Of a DNA stretch of 64,000 nt, positions 50,554 through 59,276 are shown piece after piece. Every line of letters starts with the position of its first letter. Positions within the stretch are counted from its first letter, which is position 1. The position numbers and the translations under genes were made by a program. The notes beneath the pieces are model-generated. The model did no database searches. It saw nothing but the letters and a program-made list of their open reading frames with translations, and was not told the DNA's origin. The stretch comes from CALJXB01 sp965225935 (GTDB taxonomy: Bacteria; Pseudomonadota; Alphaproteobacteria; Kiloniellales; JAKSDN01). Location: contig CBDDCC010000010.1 of NCBI GenBank assembly GCA_965225935.1, positions 210,511 through 274,510 of the forward strand, in the 5' to 3' direction.

Positions 50554-50788
50554 GGCTGGGTCCTCCTTACGTCTGGCCCCGATGAGGCGGTGGCCGGTCG
50601 ATCTCTTCGTCTGACCGAGAGATGGGGCTGCCCAGGAACTGCGACAATTTCCCTTCTCGCATTTCTGCTATGCAGTTTCCGCGAAGCTCCGTGCCGCGCG
50701 CCGTTGCGCGGCTCCGGTGCGAGGCGCTTGCAGGCGTCCGGCCGGGCCCGCACAATTCCCGGCCGAACGTTGGGAGGAGATCGACGCC

Positions 50789-51928
50789 GTGCGCTGCGAA
50801 AACGAGGACCTCTTCGCGCGGGTGATGCAACCGCCCGAGCGGGCGCATTCGCTGCCGCCCGACTGCTACACCAGCCCGGACTGGCTCGAACGGGAGATCG
50901 CCTGCGCCTTCCGACCGGCCTGGGCCGGCCTCGGGCGCGCCGACCGCATCGCGGCGCCGCGCGACTACGCCGCAATCGACCTCGCCGGCGTGCCGCTGCT
51001 GCTCCTGCGGGACAGGACAGGCACGCTCCGGGCCTTCGCCAATTCCTGCCGGCACCGGGGGACCAAGCTGCTCGACGGCAGCGGCCAGTGCCGCGCCATC
51101 ACCTGTCCCTTCCACGGCTGGGTCTACGGCCTCGACGGGGCGCTCGTCCACGCCCCGGACATGGAGCGGGCCGAGGGCTTCGACCCGGCCGACCATGGCC
51201 TCGTTCCCCTGCGCCTCGGCGAGCGCGATGGTTTCGTCTTCGTCAACCTGGACGGCAGCGCGCCGGAGCTCGGCGCCTGGCTCGGCGACTTCTCGGCGCT
51301 CCACGCGCCCTGGCGTCTCGGCGAGATGGAGAGTGCCCGGCGCCTGGAGTTCGAGGTGGCGTGCAACTGGAAGCTCTTCCTCGAGGTCTTCAACGAGTAC
51401 TACCACTTGGGAAGCGTCCACCCGCGCTCGATCGGCGGCTACTATCACGCGCCCGACGAGCCGGAAGAGGTGACGGGCCGCTACGTGACCCAGTTCGGCA
51501 GCCACGATGCCAGCAGCGGCCTGCTCGCGGCCGACCAGGACAAGGCCCTGCCGGCCGTCGCCGGCCTCGAAGGCAGGAACCGCGAAGGCACCCGCTATAG
51601 CTGGGTCTTCCCCAACCTGACCTTCGCGGCCTCCAGCGAGGCGATCTGGGTCTACGAGGCCTCGCCGCTGGCGCCCGACCGCACCCGTGTCGCCATGACC
51701 TGCGCCTTTCCGCCCGCGGCCCGCGCGCTCGCCGACTTCGAGGCCCGGGCGGCGGCCTACTTCGAGCGCCTCGACGTGGCCATCGCCGAGGACATCGCCG
51801 TCCTGGAGCGCCAGCAGGCGGGGCTCGCCTCGCCGCTCGCCCAGCCCGGGCGTTTCTCACACCTGGAGCCCAATGTCGCCCGCTTCGAGCGCTGGCTAGT
51901 CGAGCGCTGCGTGGCAATGAATCCGTAA
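50789..51928 (+). CDS. Rieske ring-hydroxylating oxygenase alpha subunit
   Basis: A 379-residue aromatic or quaternary-amine oxygenase. The Rieske [2Fe-2S] ligands are C87-x-H89 and C106-x2-H109 (CRHRGTKLL, CPFHGW). The mononuclear iron ligands H206 and H211 lie in NEYYHLGSVHP, with a later aspartate near IAEDIAVLE. The GTG at 50789 is chosen because GGGAGGAG lies upstream. Relatives include carnitine and glycine-betaine oxygenases as well as dicamba-type enzymes, so the substrate remains open. No reductase or ferredoxin gene is adjacent; it must borrow one. Confidence 0.9.
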   Translation: MRCENEDLFARVMQPPERAHSLPPDCYTSPDWLEREIACAFRPAWAGLGRADRIAAPRDYAAIDLAGVPLLLLRDRTGTLRAFANSCRHRGTKLLDGSGQCRAITCPFHGWVYGLDGALVHAPDMERAEGFDPADHGLVPLRLGERDGFVFVNLDGSAPELGAWLGDFSALHAPWRLGEMESARRLEFEVACNWKLFLEVFNEYYHLGSVHPRSIGGYYHAPDEPEEVTGRYVTQFGSHDASSGLLAADQDKALPAVAGLEGRNREGTRYSWVFPNLTFAASSEAIWVYEASPLAPDRTRVAMTCAFPPAARALADFEARAAAYFERLDVAIAEDIAVLERQQAGLASPLAQPGRFSHLEPNVARFERWLVERCVAMNP

Positions 51929-52019
51929 CAATAAAGGCTAGTTAGAGGACTTGTTTGAAGCTGGTGCGAAGGCTTCCTTGCGGGGGCCTGCCAATCTGGG
52001 CCGACGGAGCGGAGAGGCC

Positions 52020-52319
52020 ATGGTGGATCTGGTCAACTACGTCGAGATCTCCCGTCTGCTGGAGGAGGTGGCGGCGCTCGAGGAGCGCCTTACCGGCAAC
52101 GAGCGGGAGCTCTACCGCACCCTGGCGGCCCGCTACGAGGAGCCGGTCGACGGCACCTTCGACGACAAGACCTGTCTCGAGATCATTCTGCGCAACGTGA
52201 AGATCCGCGCGGGCTACGGCATGGCGCCGGGCGAGGCGACCCGCCGGGTCGACCTGCCGCGCAGCGCCGAAGCGGACGGCGGCGGGGAAGGCGGAGGAGA
52301 AGGCGGAGGCGAGGGCTGA
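52020..52319 (+). CDS. Small hypothetical protein with glycine/glutamate tail
   Basis: A 99-residue helical cytoplasmic protein (MVDLVNYVEISRLLEEVAAL, then ERLTGNERELYRTLAARYEEP and TCLEIILRNVKIRAGYGM) ending in three GGGE repeats. No family is recognised. The ATG is preceded by GGAGAGG at close spacing. It lies 91 bp after the Rieske gene and 86 bp before a lipoprotein gene on the same strand and may be cotranscribed with either. Confidence 0.7.
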   Translation: MVDLVNYVEISRLLEEVAALEERLTGNERELYRTLAARYEEPVDGTFDDKTCLEIILRNVKIRAGYGMAPGEATRRVDLPRSAEADGGGEGGGEGGGEG

Positions 52320-52405
52320 CGGGCGTCCCTGGTTCCCCCGCTCGTTTGGCTTGTCGCGACTCGATCCGCCTGATCATTGTGCGGCGAGAAAGGGGATCCC
52401 TGAAG

Positions 52406-52702
52406 ATGACGCGAAGCCTGAGGTCCTTGAGCGGGGCGGTCCTGCTGCTGGCATTGGCCGGCCTGCTGACAGGCTGCCCCAAGACCGACGAGGACGAGAT
52501 GCGGGTCGAGATCATCGACGGCGACGAGGAGGAAGTGAGCCTCCTGGTCGGCGTCGCCGCCAATCCCAAGGAAGAGGCGGCGGACTTCTGCGGCCTTTAC
52601 GGGAAGCAGGCGGTGTTCCGGGACCTGGAGCCCGCCGGCACCCTGTTCGAGGCCTACGCCACAGGCTCGCGCTACTACGTCTACTACTTCGACTGCATCT
52701 GA
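52406..52702 (+). CDS. Small hypothetical lipoprotein
   Basis: A 98-residue lipoprotein. The signal peptide ends at LLTGC (cysteine near residue 24), followed by acidic residues and a compact domain (VSLLVGVAANPKEEAADFCGLYGKQAV, GSRYYVYYFDC). Two further cysteines may form a disulphide. The D/E residues directly after the lipid cysteine (PKTDEDE) do not include Asp at +2, so outer-membrane sorting is plausible. AAGGGGA precedes the ATG by 10 bases. No family is recognised. Confidence 0.72.
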   Translation: MTRSLRSLSGAVLLLALAGLLTGCPKTDEDEMRVEIIDGDEEEVSLLVGVAANPKEEAADFCGLYGKQAVFRDLEPAGTLFEAYATGSRYYVYYFDCI

Positions 52703-52804
52703 CCGCCGGTCCCGGGCGAAGCCGCCACCAGTGCCGGCCGCCTCGCGCGAGACCCAAGCGTTCCCGCGCCGATGCTCAGCGTTGCGGCGGGGCGTGCAGG
52801 TGAA

Positions 52805-53416
52805 CTATCGCTCGGCGAGCGCGAGCTTGGCGCCGAGGCCCACGAAGGCGCCGGCGAAGGTTCGGCGCATCCAGGTCATGACCCGCGGCCGCTCGATCAC
52901 ATGCCGGCGGACCGCGGCGGCGAACAGCCCGTAGCCCACGAAGACGACGAGCGTGAGGGCCATGAAGACGGCGCTCAGCTCGACCATGCGCGCGAGCGGG
53001 TGCGGCGCGCCGACCGTGACGAACTGGGGCAGGAAGGCGAAGAAGAAGATCGAGAGCTTCGGGTTGAGGATGTTGACGAGGATCGCCGCGACGATCACCT
53101 GTCCGGCCGACCGGGGCGCGATCTCCTTGTCCACCGAAAGCGCGCCGCGCTGCCGCAGCATGGCCCAGGCCATGTAGAGCAGGTAGGCCACGCCCAGATA
53201 CTTCAGGATCTGGAACGCGAGCGCGCTTGCGTGCAAGAGGGCCGCCAGTCCGGTGATGGCGGCCACCATGTGGGGGACGATGCCCAGGGTGCAGCCGACC
53301 GCGGCGATCACGCTGGCCTGGGCGCCGCGCGAAAGCCCGGCCGCCATGGTGAAGAGGACGCCCGTGCCCGGCGCCACGACGACGATCAACGCGGTGATCA
53401 GGAAATCCAGGCTCAC
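52805..53416 (-). CDS. LysE/RhtB family amino-acid exporter
   Basis: A 203-residue inner-membrane exporter with six helices and the family's APGTGVLFTMAAGLSRGAQA motif, then LKYLGVAYLLYMAWAMLR and VNILNPKLSIFFFAFLPQFV. Members export amino acids such as lysine, homoserine or threonine; the specific substrate is not evident. It lies alone between the lipoprotein gene (convergent) and the regulator gene. No LysG-type regulator is adjacent. Confidence 0.9.
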   Translation of the reverse strand: MSLDFLITALIVVVAPGTGVLFTMAAGLSRGAQASVIAAVGCTLGIVPHMVAAITGLAALLHASALAFQILKYLGVAYLLYMAWAMLRQRGALSVDKEIAPRSAGQVIVAAILVNILNPKLSIFFFAFLPQFVTVGAPHPLARMVELSAVFMALTLVVFVGYGLFAAAVRRHVIERPRVMTWMRRTFAGAFVGLGAKLALAER

Positions 53417-53519
53417 GGCTCTCCCCCAATCCGATCCGGAACGCCCGGCAGTCTAGACGAGGCGTTCGCGGACGACCAGCCGCACCGGGCGCGCCGGCTT
53501 CGACGGCCGGCGGGAGCCG

Positions 53520-54161
53520 CTAAGGCCTGGCGGCCCGGCTGCGGGTCACGAGGTAGGCGCAGCGCCGCGCGCCGGCCAAGAGGTGGTCGCTCCGCTTCAC
53601 GCTCGCCTCCGGCCGCAGCACGGCCCGGAAGACCGCCAGCTCGGAACGGCACAGCCCCTGGCACGCCGTGGCGGCGGCGCAGACCGGGCAATGGTTTTCG
53701 ACCAGCAGGTAGCGGTCCTCGTCCAGCTTGCTCCAGTCGGCCATGTAGCCTTCCCGGGAGCGGATTCGCGCGAGAACATCGATCTTCTGCTCGAGGCCGG
53801 CGCAGTCCGCCAGTTCGGCGCGATAGTCGGCGAGGGTCGCCTTCTCCCGGTGACGGATCAGGCGCTCCAGCCCCTCTTGCCCGAAGAGGGCCTCGGTCGA
53901 TTCCAGCAGGTCGAGGGTGAGGTCGGAGTGGCGGTCCGGGAAACGGCCGTGCCCTTTCTCCGTGAGCTGCCAGTAACGCTTGGGCCGACCGCGGGCCTGC
54001 CTCCTGTCTTCGGCCGCCACGAGGCCCGCAGCCGCCAGCTTGGCGAGCTGCTGTTGGGCGCCCGGCGCGGTGATGCCGAGGACTTTTCCGGCATCGCCCG
54101 CCGTTTGAGGTCCCCGGCTCTTCAGGAGGTAGAGCAGGCGTTCGTCCGTCGCAGCGGGCAT
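53520..54161 (-). CDS. SufR-like HTH regulator with cysteine cluster
   Basis: A 213-residue regulator with an N-terminal winged helix (about 8-75: GPQTAGDAGKVLGITAPGAQ, GRPKRYWQLTEKG) and a C-terminal half with the SufR/YfhP-type pattern YLLVENHCPVCAAATACQGL and CRSELAVFRAVL. C158, C161, C167 and C171 could hold an Fe-S cluster or metal. The spacing is tighter than in classic SufR. It is divergent from an MFS transporter gene with only 66 bp between the starts and a perfect 14-bp palindrome there, so it probably represses the transporter gene and itself. Confidence 0.85.
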   Translation of the reverse strand: MPAATDERLLYLLKSRGPQTAGDAGKVLGITAPGAQQQLAKLAAAGLVAAEDRRQARGRPKRYWQLTEKGHGRFPDRHSDLTLDLLESTEALFGQEGLERLIRHREKATLADYRAELADCAGLEQKIDVLARIRSREGYMADWSKLDEDRYLLVENHCPVCAAATACQGLCRSELAVFRAVLRPEASVKRSDHLLAGARRCAYLVTRSRAARP

Positions 54162-54177
54162 GATCTTGCAGTTTTCT

Positions 54178-54191
54178 AAAGCATATGCTTT
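54178..54191. promoter_or_regulatory. Perfect 14-bp palindrome, probable operator
   Basis: AAAGCATATGCTTT lies in the 66-bp AT-rich gap between the divergent regulator and MFS genes. Its perfect symmetry and central position make it the best operator candidate for the HTH protein next to it. Confidence 0.6.
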
Positions 54192-54227
54192 TAATAAGTT
54201 TCTCTTTACAAAATAACGTGGTCCGCC

Positions 54228-55658
54228 ATGACAGGCAACACCGGGGACGGCAGGGCCGGCTGGGGCGAGATCCTCAACCGTCACTACGGCCCGTCCGTGG
54301 CGCTTGTCTGCCTGGGCGTATGGCTCCATGCAGCGGACAGCCTGCTGGTGGCGACCATGATGCCGGCCATCGTCGCCGAGATCGGCGGCGCGGCGCTGGT
54401 CGGCTGGTCGGTCGCGCTCTACGAGATCGGCACCATCCTGACCGGCGCGGCGAGCGGTTTGCTGGCGGCGCGTCACGGCGTGCGCCTGCCCATGGGGGTG
54501 GCGGCCCTCCTGTTCGCTGCCGGCTGCGCGATCAGCGCGACCGCGCCGGCCATGTGGCTGCTGCTGGCGGGCCGCCTGGTTCAGGGCGTAGGCGGCGGCG
54601 GCTTGATGGCGCTCTCCTTCGTCGCCACGGGGATGCTGTTCCCCAACAGGCTGATCCCCAGGGCCATGGCTACGGTTTCGACCGTTTGGGGCATGTCGGG
54701 CTTTCTAGGGCCCCTGGTGGGAGGCCTCTTCGTCGAGTATGCGACCTGGCGGACCGGTTTCTGGGTCTTCGCCCTCCAGGCGCTCGCCCTCGCGGCGTGG
54801 ATCACGCTGGGCCTGAAGGTGCCCGACGGGCCGGCACGGGAGAAGGCCGGGGCCTGGGCGCCGCACATCGTCCTGCTGGGACTCGGCGTGATCCTGATCG
54901 CCTATGGCGGCGTGGCGGTGGCGCCGCTGCGCACCGCCGCCTTCGTCCTAGCCGGGATCGTCTTCCTGATCGGCTTCGTGGTGCTGGACGGCCGGCGCGA
55001 AGGGAGTCGGCTGCTGCCGCGGCAGCCTTTCAGCCTCGCCACACCGGCAGGCTCGGCCTTGATCATGATCCTCTGCCTGGCCATCGCCACCATCGCCCTG
55101 ACGGTCTACGGCCCGCTCCTCGTGGTGCGGCTGCACGGTGCCTCAGCCCTGACGGCGGGCTACATCGTGGCCTGCTCGACCATCGGCTGGACCGTCGCCG
55201 CCATCCTCGTCTCCGGCGCTCCGCAGCGGCACGACCTGAAATGGATCGCCGCGGGGATGCTGCTGGCGAGCGCGAGCATCCTGGGCTTTCTCTACAGCGT
55301 GCCGAGGGGCCCGCTGTGGCTGATCGCGGTCTTCGCCGCGACGGAGGGTGCGGGCTTCGGCCTGGCTTGGGCTTTCATCCTGCGCCAGACGACGGCCCTC
55401 GCGCCGGCGCGGGACGTGGAGCGCGTCGCCGGCTCCATCCCGACGGTGCAAAGGCTGGGCTATGCCCTGGGCGCGGCCTACGCCGGCATCGTCGCCAACG
55501 CGGCCGGCTTCGCCGAGGCTGCGGACCTGGAGGAGACCGCCCAAGTCGCCCGGGTGATTTTCGCGTCCTGCCTGCCGTTCGCCGCCGTCGGCCTCGTGGC
55601 CATGGGGCGATTCGTCTATCTGGGCGCCCGCGGCCGAGCGGCCCGCGCGACCGGCTGA
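54228..55658 (+). CDS. MFS multidrug-type transporter
   Basis: A 476-residue major-facilitator protein with 12-14 helices, of the DHA2-like exporter type. The motif GWSVALYEIGTILTGAASGLL and loop 2-3 RHGVRLPMG match motif A, and GRLVQGVGGGGLMAL matches motif C region of drug/proton antiporters. It likely exports a toxic or signalling molecule. The ATG is preceded by only a weak ribosome site (ACGTGGTCCGCC). Expression is probably controlled by the divergent cysteine-containing regulator. Confidence 0.87.
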   Translation: MTGNTGDGRAGWGEILNRHYGPSVALVCLGVWLHAADSLLVATMMPAIVAEIGGAALVGWSVALYEIGTILTGAASGLLAARHGVRLPMGVAALLFAAGCAISATAPAMWLLLAGRLVQGVGGGGLMALSFVATGMLFPNRLIPRAMATVSTVWGMSGFLGPLVGGLFVEYATWRTGFWVFALQALALAAWITLGLKVPDGPAREKAGAWAPHIVLLGLGVILIAYGGVAVAPLRTAAFVLAGIVFLIGFVVLDGRREGSRLLPRQPFSLATPAGSALIMILCLAIATIALTVYGPLLVVRLHGASALTAGYIVACSTIGWTVAAILVSGAPQRHDLKWIAAGMLLASASILGFLYSVPRGPLWLIAVFAATEGAGFGLAWAFILRQTTALAPARDVERVAGSIPTVQRLGYALGAAYAGIVANAAGFAEAADLEETAQVARVIFASCLPFAAVGLVAMGRFVYLGARGRAARATG

Positions 55659-55755
55659 CGGAAGCGGCCAGGCACGAACGGCTGTGTCGGGAAAAGAGCA
55701 GAGCTGAGCGGGCGCCGGCTGCGCCCCAGGGGCGTCCCAGGGCGTCCGAGGGGCG

Positions 55756-56472
55756 CTAGCGGTTGGAGAGCTGCTCTGCGGGTGCGCGGCCTGAGACCTG
55801 GCGAATGTCCGCGAAGGCCTCGGCGGAGGGATTCAGCACGTACTCGATCAGGGCGCCGCGGTGGTCGAGCAGGCCCACCTTCATGATGTTGCCGTCGGCG
55901 TCATAGTAGAGGTCGCGCTCTGTGTCCCCGGTCATGCGGTAGTGGCTGGCGGTGATCTTGCCCTTCATCAGCTCGATCTCCTGCTCGCCCACGTAGTCGA
56001 CCGAAATCTCGTAGGTCAGGTCCTCCATGGGCGAGAGGAAGGAGTTGTAGCTGAAGAGGTCCTGGTGCCAGAGCGCCAGCACCTTGGTGGAGGGGTCGAA
56101 GGTCTCCTCCCGGCCATTGATCACCCGGGTGTAACCGTTCTCGCCCTTGGTGATGGAGATCTCGTAGAGGTCGCCGTTCTTGTCCGTGCGGGCGACCATC
56201 CGCTCCAGCTGCCCGTCGCGCCAGATCTCTTCGCGCCTATGCTCGAAGCGGTAGAGGGTGAGGGGGCCGAAGGTAATCGCGAGGTCGCTGGTGGCCTGGA
56301 CCTCCAGGCCCCCCTCGCCGGGCGAGACCGTGACCCGGTAGGTGCCGATGGGATCGCCGTCGCGCAGCACCGTATATTCGTAATCGCCCAGGTAGTCCCC
56401 CAGGGCGACTCCCGGCCAGAGCGAGGCGAACAAGGCGGCGACAGCCAGCCTCGCCCAACCCGACAATCTCAT
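55756..56472 (-). CDS. DUF6134 secreted protein
   Basis: A 238-residue protein with a signal peptide (LAVAALFASLWPGVALG) and a beta-rich mature domain typical of DUF6134: YEYTVLRDGDPIGTYRVTVS, YRFEHRREEIWRDGQLERM and KVLALWHQDLFSYNSFLSP. The fold resembles the lipoprotein-binding LolA-like or DUF3108 proteins that act in the periplasm; the function is unknown. The ATG at 56472 follows GGGGGGGAGG. It stands alone. Confidence 0.83.
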   Translation of the reverse strand: MRLSGWARLAVAALFASLWPGVALGDYLGDYEYTVLRDGDPIGTYRVTVSPGEGGLEVQATSDLAITFGPLTLYRFEHRREEIWRDGQLERMVARTDKNGDLYEISITKGENGYTRVINGREETFDPSTKVLALWHQDLFSYNSFLSPMEDLTYEISVDYVGEQEIELMKGKITASHYRMTGDTERDLYYDADGNIMKVGLLDHRGALIEYVLNPSAEAFADIRQVSGRAPAEQLSNR

Positions 56473-56735
56473 GGAGCCTCCCCCCCAGGCGCGCCCGATC
56501 ACGATCTGCATGCCCAACGGTTACAGGGTCTCCTTCCGTTTGGCTAGAAATATCTTAGGGTTAAGCACGCCGTCATTCAAGCATTCCGGGATTTTGCCCC
56601 GATCATGCATTCCTGCATGGGGACCCTGCGGGTGGGGACCGCGGCCCGACCATCTCCCCTGGCGCGCGCCTGCGTTCCGCGCTATCGGAAAGGGCCGGGC
56701 GGGCGTTGAGCGGTCCGGGATGGGAGAGACCCGCC

Positions 56736-57860
56736 ATGGCGGATGCGAGCGAGGCGAAGGTCGGAACCGCCGTGGCCGTGATCGGCGCCGGCATCGTCGG
56801 CGCTGCGATCGGCTATCACCTGGCCCGCCGGGGCGCCGCGGTCACCTTCCTCGACCGGGCCGGGCCGGCCTCCCAGGCAACGGCCAAGTCCTTCGCCTGG
56901 ATCAACGCCTCCTACGGCAATCCGGAGCCCTACTTCCGTTTGCGCTACCAGAGCCTCCTGGAGTTCCGGCACCTGGACGCGGAGCTCGGGGGCGCTCTTG
57001 CCGTGAAATGGGGCGGCAGCCTGCTGTGGGGGGTCGAGGACCTGGACCTCGAGGCCTACATCGCCGGGCACCGGGCCTGGGGCTACGCCATCCGCGTCGT
57101 CGGCCCGGAGGAGTTCCGGCGGCTCGAGCCGCGCTTCGCCGAGCCGCCGCCCTTGGCTGTCTTCGCCGAGCACGAAGGCAGCCTGGCACCGGTCGAGGCG
57201 ACCCGGGCGCTGCTGGCCGCCGCGGAGCGCCACGGCGCGCGGCTCCTCACGGACAGCAAGGTGGGCGAGATCCGGGCCCGGGGCGGGCGCGTCACCGGGC
57301 TGGAGACGAGCCGCGGGCCGGTCGAGGCCGATCACGTGGTGCTCGCCGCCGGGACCGGCAGCGAGAGCTTGGCGGCCGGCCTCGGCGTCCCTCTGCCGAT
57401 GCAGAACCTGCCGGGCTTGCTGATCCGCACCCGGCCCGTGGAGCCGGTGCTGAACCGACTGGTGCTGGGGCCCAAAGCCCATATGAAGCAGGATCCGGAC
57501 GGGCGCATCCTGGTGGGCGAGAGCTTCGGCGGGGACAACGAGGCGGACGATCCGGAGGCGCTCGGCGCGGCCATCCTAGCCCGACTCAAAGACTGTTTGC
57601 CCGGGATCTCGGGCCTCGAGATCGAAGAAGTCCTGGTGGGGCTCCGACCGATTCCGGCCGACGGCTTTCCGGTCGTCGGCGCAGCGCCCGGGGCGCCCGG
57701 GCTCTACCTCGCCGTCATGCACAGCGGCGTCACTCTGGCGCCCATCGTCGGCCGCCTTGCCGCCGAGGAGATCCTCGGGGGCGCCCGCATCGGCCTGCTT
57801 TCGCCCTACCGGCCGGAGCGCTTCGCGGCGGTCCAAGCCGGCGGGCCCGGAAACAACTGA
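56736..57860 (+). CDS. FAD-dependent amino-acid oxidase/dehydrogenase (DAO family)
   Basis: A 374-residue flavoenzyme. The dinucleotide-binding GAGIVGAAIGYHLARRG motif lies near residue 14, and the DAO-fold end GLRPIPADGFPVVG and HSGVTLAPIVG near residues 305-345. The family oxidises D-amino acids, glycine, sarcosine or similar secondary amines. No partner subunits are adjacent. The ATG at 56736 has GGGAGAG upstream; an ATG ten codons earlier (56706) lacks one. Confidence 0.87.
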   Translation: MADASEAKVGTAVAVIGAGIVGAAIGYHLARRGAAVTFLDRAGPASQATAKSFAWINASYGNPEPYFRLRYQSLLEFRHLDAELGGALAVKWGGSLLWGVEDLDLEAYIAGHRAWGYAIRVVGPEEFRRLEPRFAEPPPLAVFAEHEGSLAPVEATRALLAAAERHGARLLTDSKVGEIRARGGRVTGLETSRGPVEADHVVLAAGTGSESLAAGLGVPLPMQNLPGLLIRTRPVEPVLNRLVLGPKAHMKQDPDGRILVGESFGGDNEADDPEALGAAILARLKDCLPGISGLEIEEVLVGLRPIPADGFPVVGAAPGAPGLYLAVMHSGVTLAPIVGRLAAEEILGGARIGLLSPYRPERFAAVQAGGPGNN

Positions 57861-57995
57861 AACCTTTTTCCCCAGGCCGCGACATCTTCCGGACATCCGC
57901 GTCGTCTATTTCCTTGACCCAAGAGCGGAGGCGGCGGGCCGACAGCCGAGCCCATCGCTTCCTTCAGCAATCCGATGGGCGAAGGAGTCCGAATC

Positions 57996-58280
57996 ATGTC
58001 CTACTCGACCAGGCCCGCCGCATCGGGCGCCGTCCTTCAGGCCGGCGGCCGGTCGCGGAGCGGCGTGTTGGCGGAGCTGTCGCGCGGCCTGCGCGACTTC
58101 AGGTCCTGGCTGCGGTATCGACGCGAGGTCCGGCGGACCAAGGAGATCCTGTCCTCGCTGCCGAATGAGATCCTGAGGGATATCGGCATCGAGCGCACCC
58201 AGATCTCCACGGTGGCCAGGATCGCCGCGGAGCATCCCGGCATCGATCTGCGCAGCTTGCTCGACCGCGAGGTCGACTGA
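57996..58280 (+). CDS. DUF1127 (YjiS-like) small protein
   Basis: A 94-residue protein whose C-terminal half has the DUF1127 pattern: LRYRREVRRTKEILSSLPNE, then LRDIGIERTQI. DUF1127 proteins of alphaproteobacteria bind RNA or influence phosphate and stress physiology. The longer N-terminus (STRPAASGAVLQAGGRSRSG) is disordered. The start at 57996 is chosen for the GAAGGAG ribosome site. A strong hairpin follows 4 bp after the stop. Confidence 0.9.
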   Translation: MSYSTRPAASGAVLQAGGRSRSGVLAELSRGLRDFRSWLRYRREVRRTKEILSSLPNEILRDIGIERTQISTVARIAAEHPGIDLRSLLDREVD

Positions 58281-58284
58281 AGCC

Positions 58285-58320
58285 AGGGAGGCGGGCCCGG
58301 CAAGGGGATCCCGCCTCCCT
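58285..58320 (+). terminator. GC-rich hairpin after the DUF1127 gene
   Basis: An 11-bp perfect stem (AGGGAGGCGGG with CCCGCCTCCCT) closes a 14-nt loop, starting 5 bp after the stop codon. There is no T-run, so it may be a rho-dependent or mRNA-stabilising end rather than a classic terminator. Confidence 0.5.
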
Positions 58321-58389
58321 GCCGCCCCTACCTCCGGTGAGAAAACCGGATTAGAGTGCCTCCCTGTCCGCGGTCTTGGGGAGGGGCGC

Positions 58390-58812
58390 ATGAAGGGTCG
58401 AATCACCTGGTCGCACGACCGGGCTTTCATCGGAGAATCGGGGACCGGCCACGGCTTGGTCATGAGTTCCATCGGCGCCGACGGCCGCAGCCTCGGGCCC
58501 TCGCCCATGGAACTGGTGCTGCTCGGCATGGGTGGCTGCACCTCCTACGACGTGGTCGAGATCCTGGAAAAGGGGCGCGAGGCCGTGACCGGCTGCGTCG
58601 CGGAGCTGGAGGCCGAGCGGGCGCCCGAGGTGCCGAAGGTCTTCACCCGGATCCACGTGCATTTCATCGTCAGTGGCCGCAGCCTCAACCGGGACAAGGT
58701 GGCCCGCGCCATCGATCTCTCGGCCGAGAAGTACTGCTCCGCCACCCTGATGCTGGCGAAGACAGCCGCGGTGACCCACGACTTCGAGATCGTGGAGAGC
58801 GATGGCGCCTGA
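58390..58812 (+). CDS. OsmC family peroxiredoxin
   Basis: A 140-residue OsmC-like hydroperoxide reductase. The two redox cysteines are in MGGCTSYDVVEIL (about C50) and KYCSATLMLAK (about C118), with PSPMELVLLGMGG typical of the YhfA/OsmC group. It would reduce organic hydroperoxides in the cytoplasm. Its end overlaps the YcgN-like gene by 11 bp, so the two are translated together. Confidence 0.9.
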   Translation: MKGRITWSHDRAFIGESGTGHGLVMSSIGADGRSLGPSPMELVLLGMGGCTSYDVVEILEKGREAVTGCVAELEAERAPEVPKVFTRIHVHFIVSGRSLNRDKVARAIDLSAEKYCSATLMLAKTAAVTHDFEIVESDGA

Positions 58813-59254
58813 CCATGCGCCCTTCTGGCACCGCAAGACGCTGGCGGAGATGAGCCGAACGGAGTGGGAATCCCTCTGCGACGGCTGCGGCAAGTGCTGC
58901 CTGGTAAAGCTCGAGGACGAGGACGATGGCCGGGTGGACTACACCGACGTGGCTTGCCGCCTGCTCGACCTCCGGACCTGCCGCTGCACCGACTACCCGA
59001 ACCGGCACCGCCTGATCCCGGACTGCGTGCGCCTCAGCGCCAGGCGCCTGGCCAAGGTGGCGAACTGGCTGCCGTCCACCTGCGCCTACCGCCTGCTGGC
59101 CGAGGGCCGGGACCTGCCCAGCTGGCACCCGCTGGTCACGGGCGATCCCGAGAGCGTCCACCGTGCCGGCGTCTCGGTGCGCGGCCGGGTCATCAGCGAC
59201 AGCGGCTTCGACACCGAGGAGCTGGCCGGCCGCCTGGTGGACTGGCCCTGGTAG
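58802..59254 (+). CDS. ycgN: YcgN family cysteine-cluster protein (UPF0260)
   Basis: A 150-residue protein starting WHRKTLAEMSRTEWESLCDG, with the family cysteines in CDGCGKCCLVKLEDED, TDVACRLLDLRTCRCTDYPN and PDCVRL. The pattern is of the zinc/iron-binding CxxCxxxCC (putative Zn- or Fe-S-chelating, YkgJ-like) proteins; the function is unknown. It overlaps the OsmC gene by 11 bp. A CTGGCCCT/AGGGCCAG hairpin spans its stop codon (59242-59260). Confidence 0.88.
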   Translation: MAPDHAPFWHRKTLAEMSRTEWESLCDGCGKCCLVKLEDEDDGRVDYTDVACRLLDLRTCRCTDYPNRHRLIPDCVRLSARRLAKVANWLPSTCAYRLLAEGRDLPSWHPLVTGDPESVHRAGVSVRGRVISDSGFDTEELAGRLVDWPW

Positions 59255-59276
59255 GGCCAGTAGAGATGGGGTGTGT

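Noticed and set aside
59242..59260. Perfect 8-bp hairpin (CTGGCCCT/AGGGCCAG) at the stop of the YcgN-like gene as terminator
   Set aside because: The loop has only three bases and there is no T-run on either strand, so it is mentioned only with the gene.
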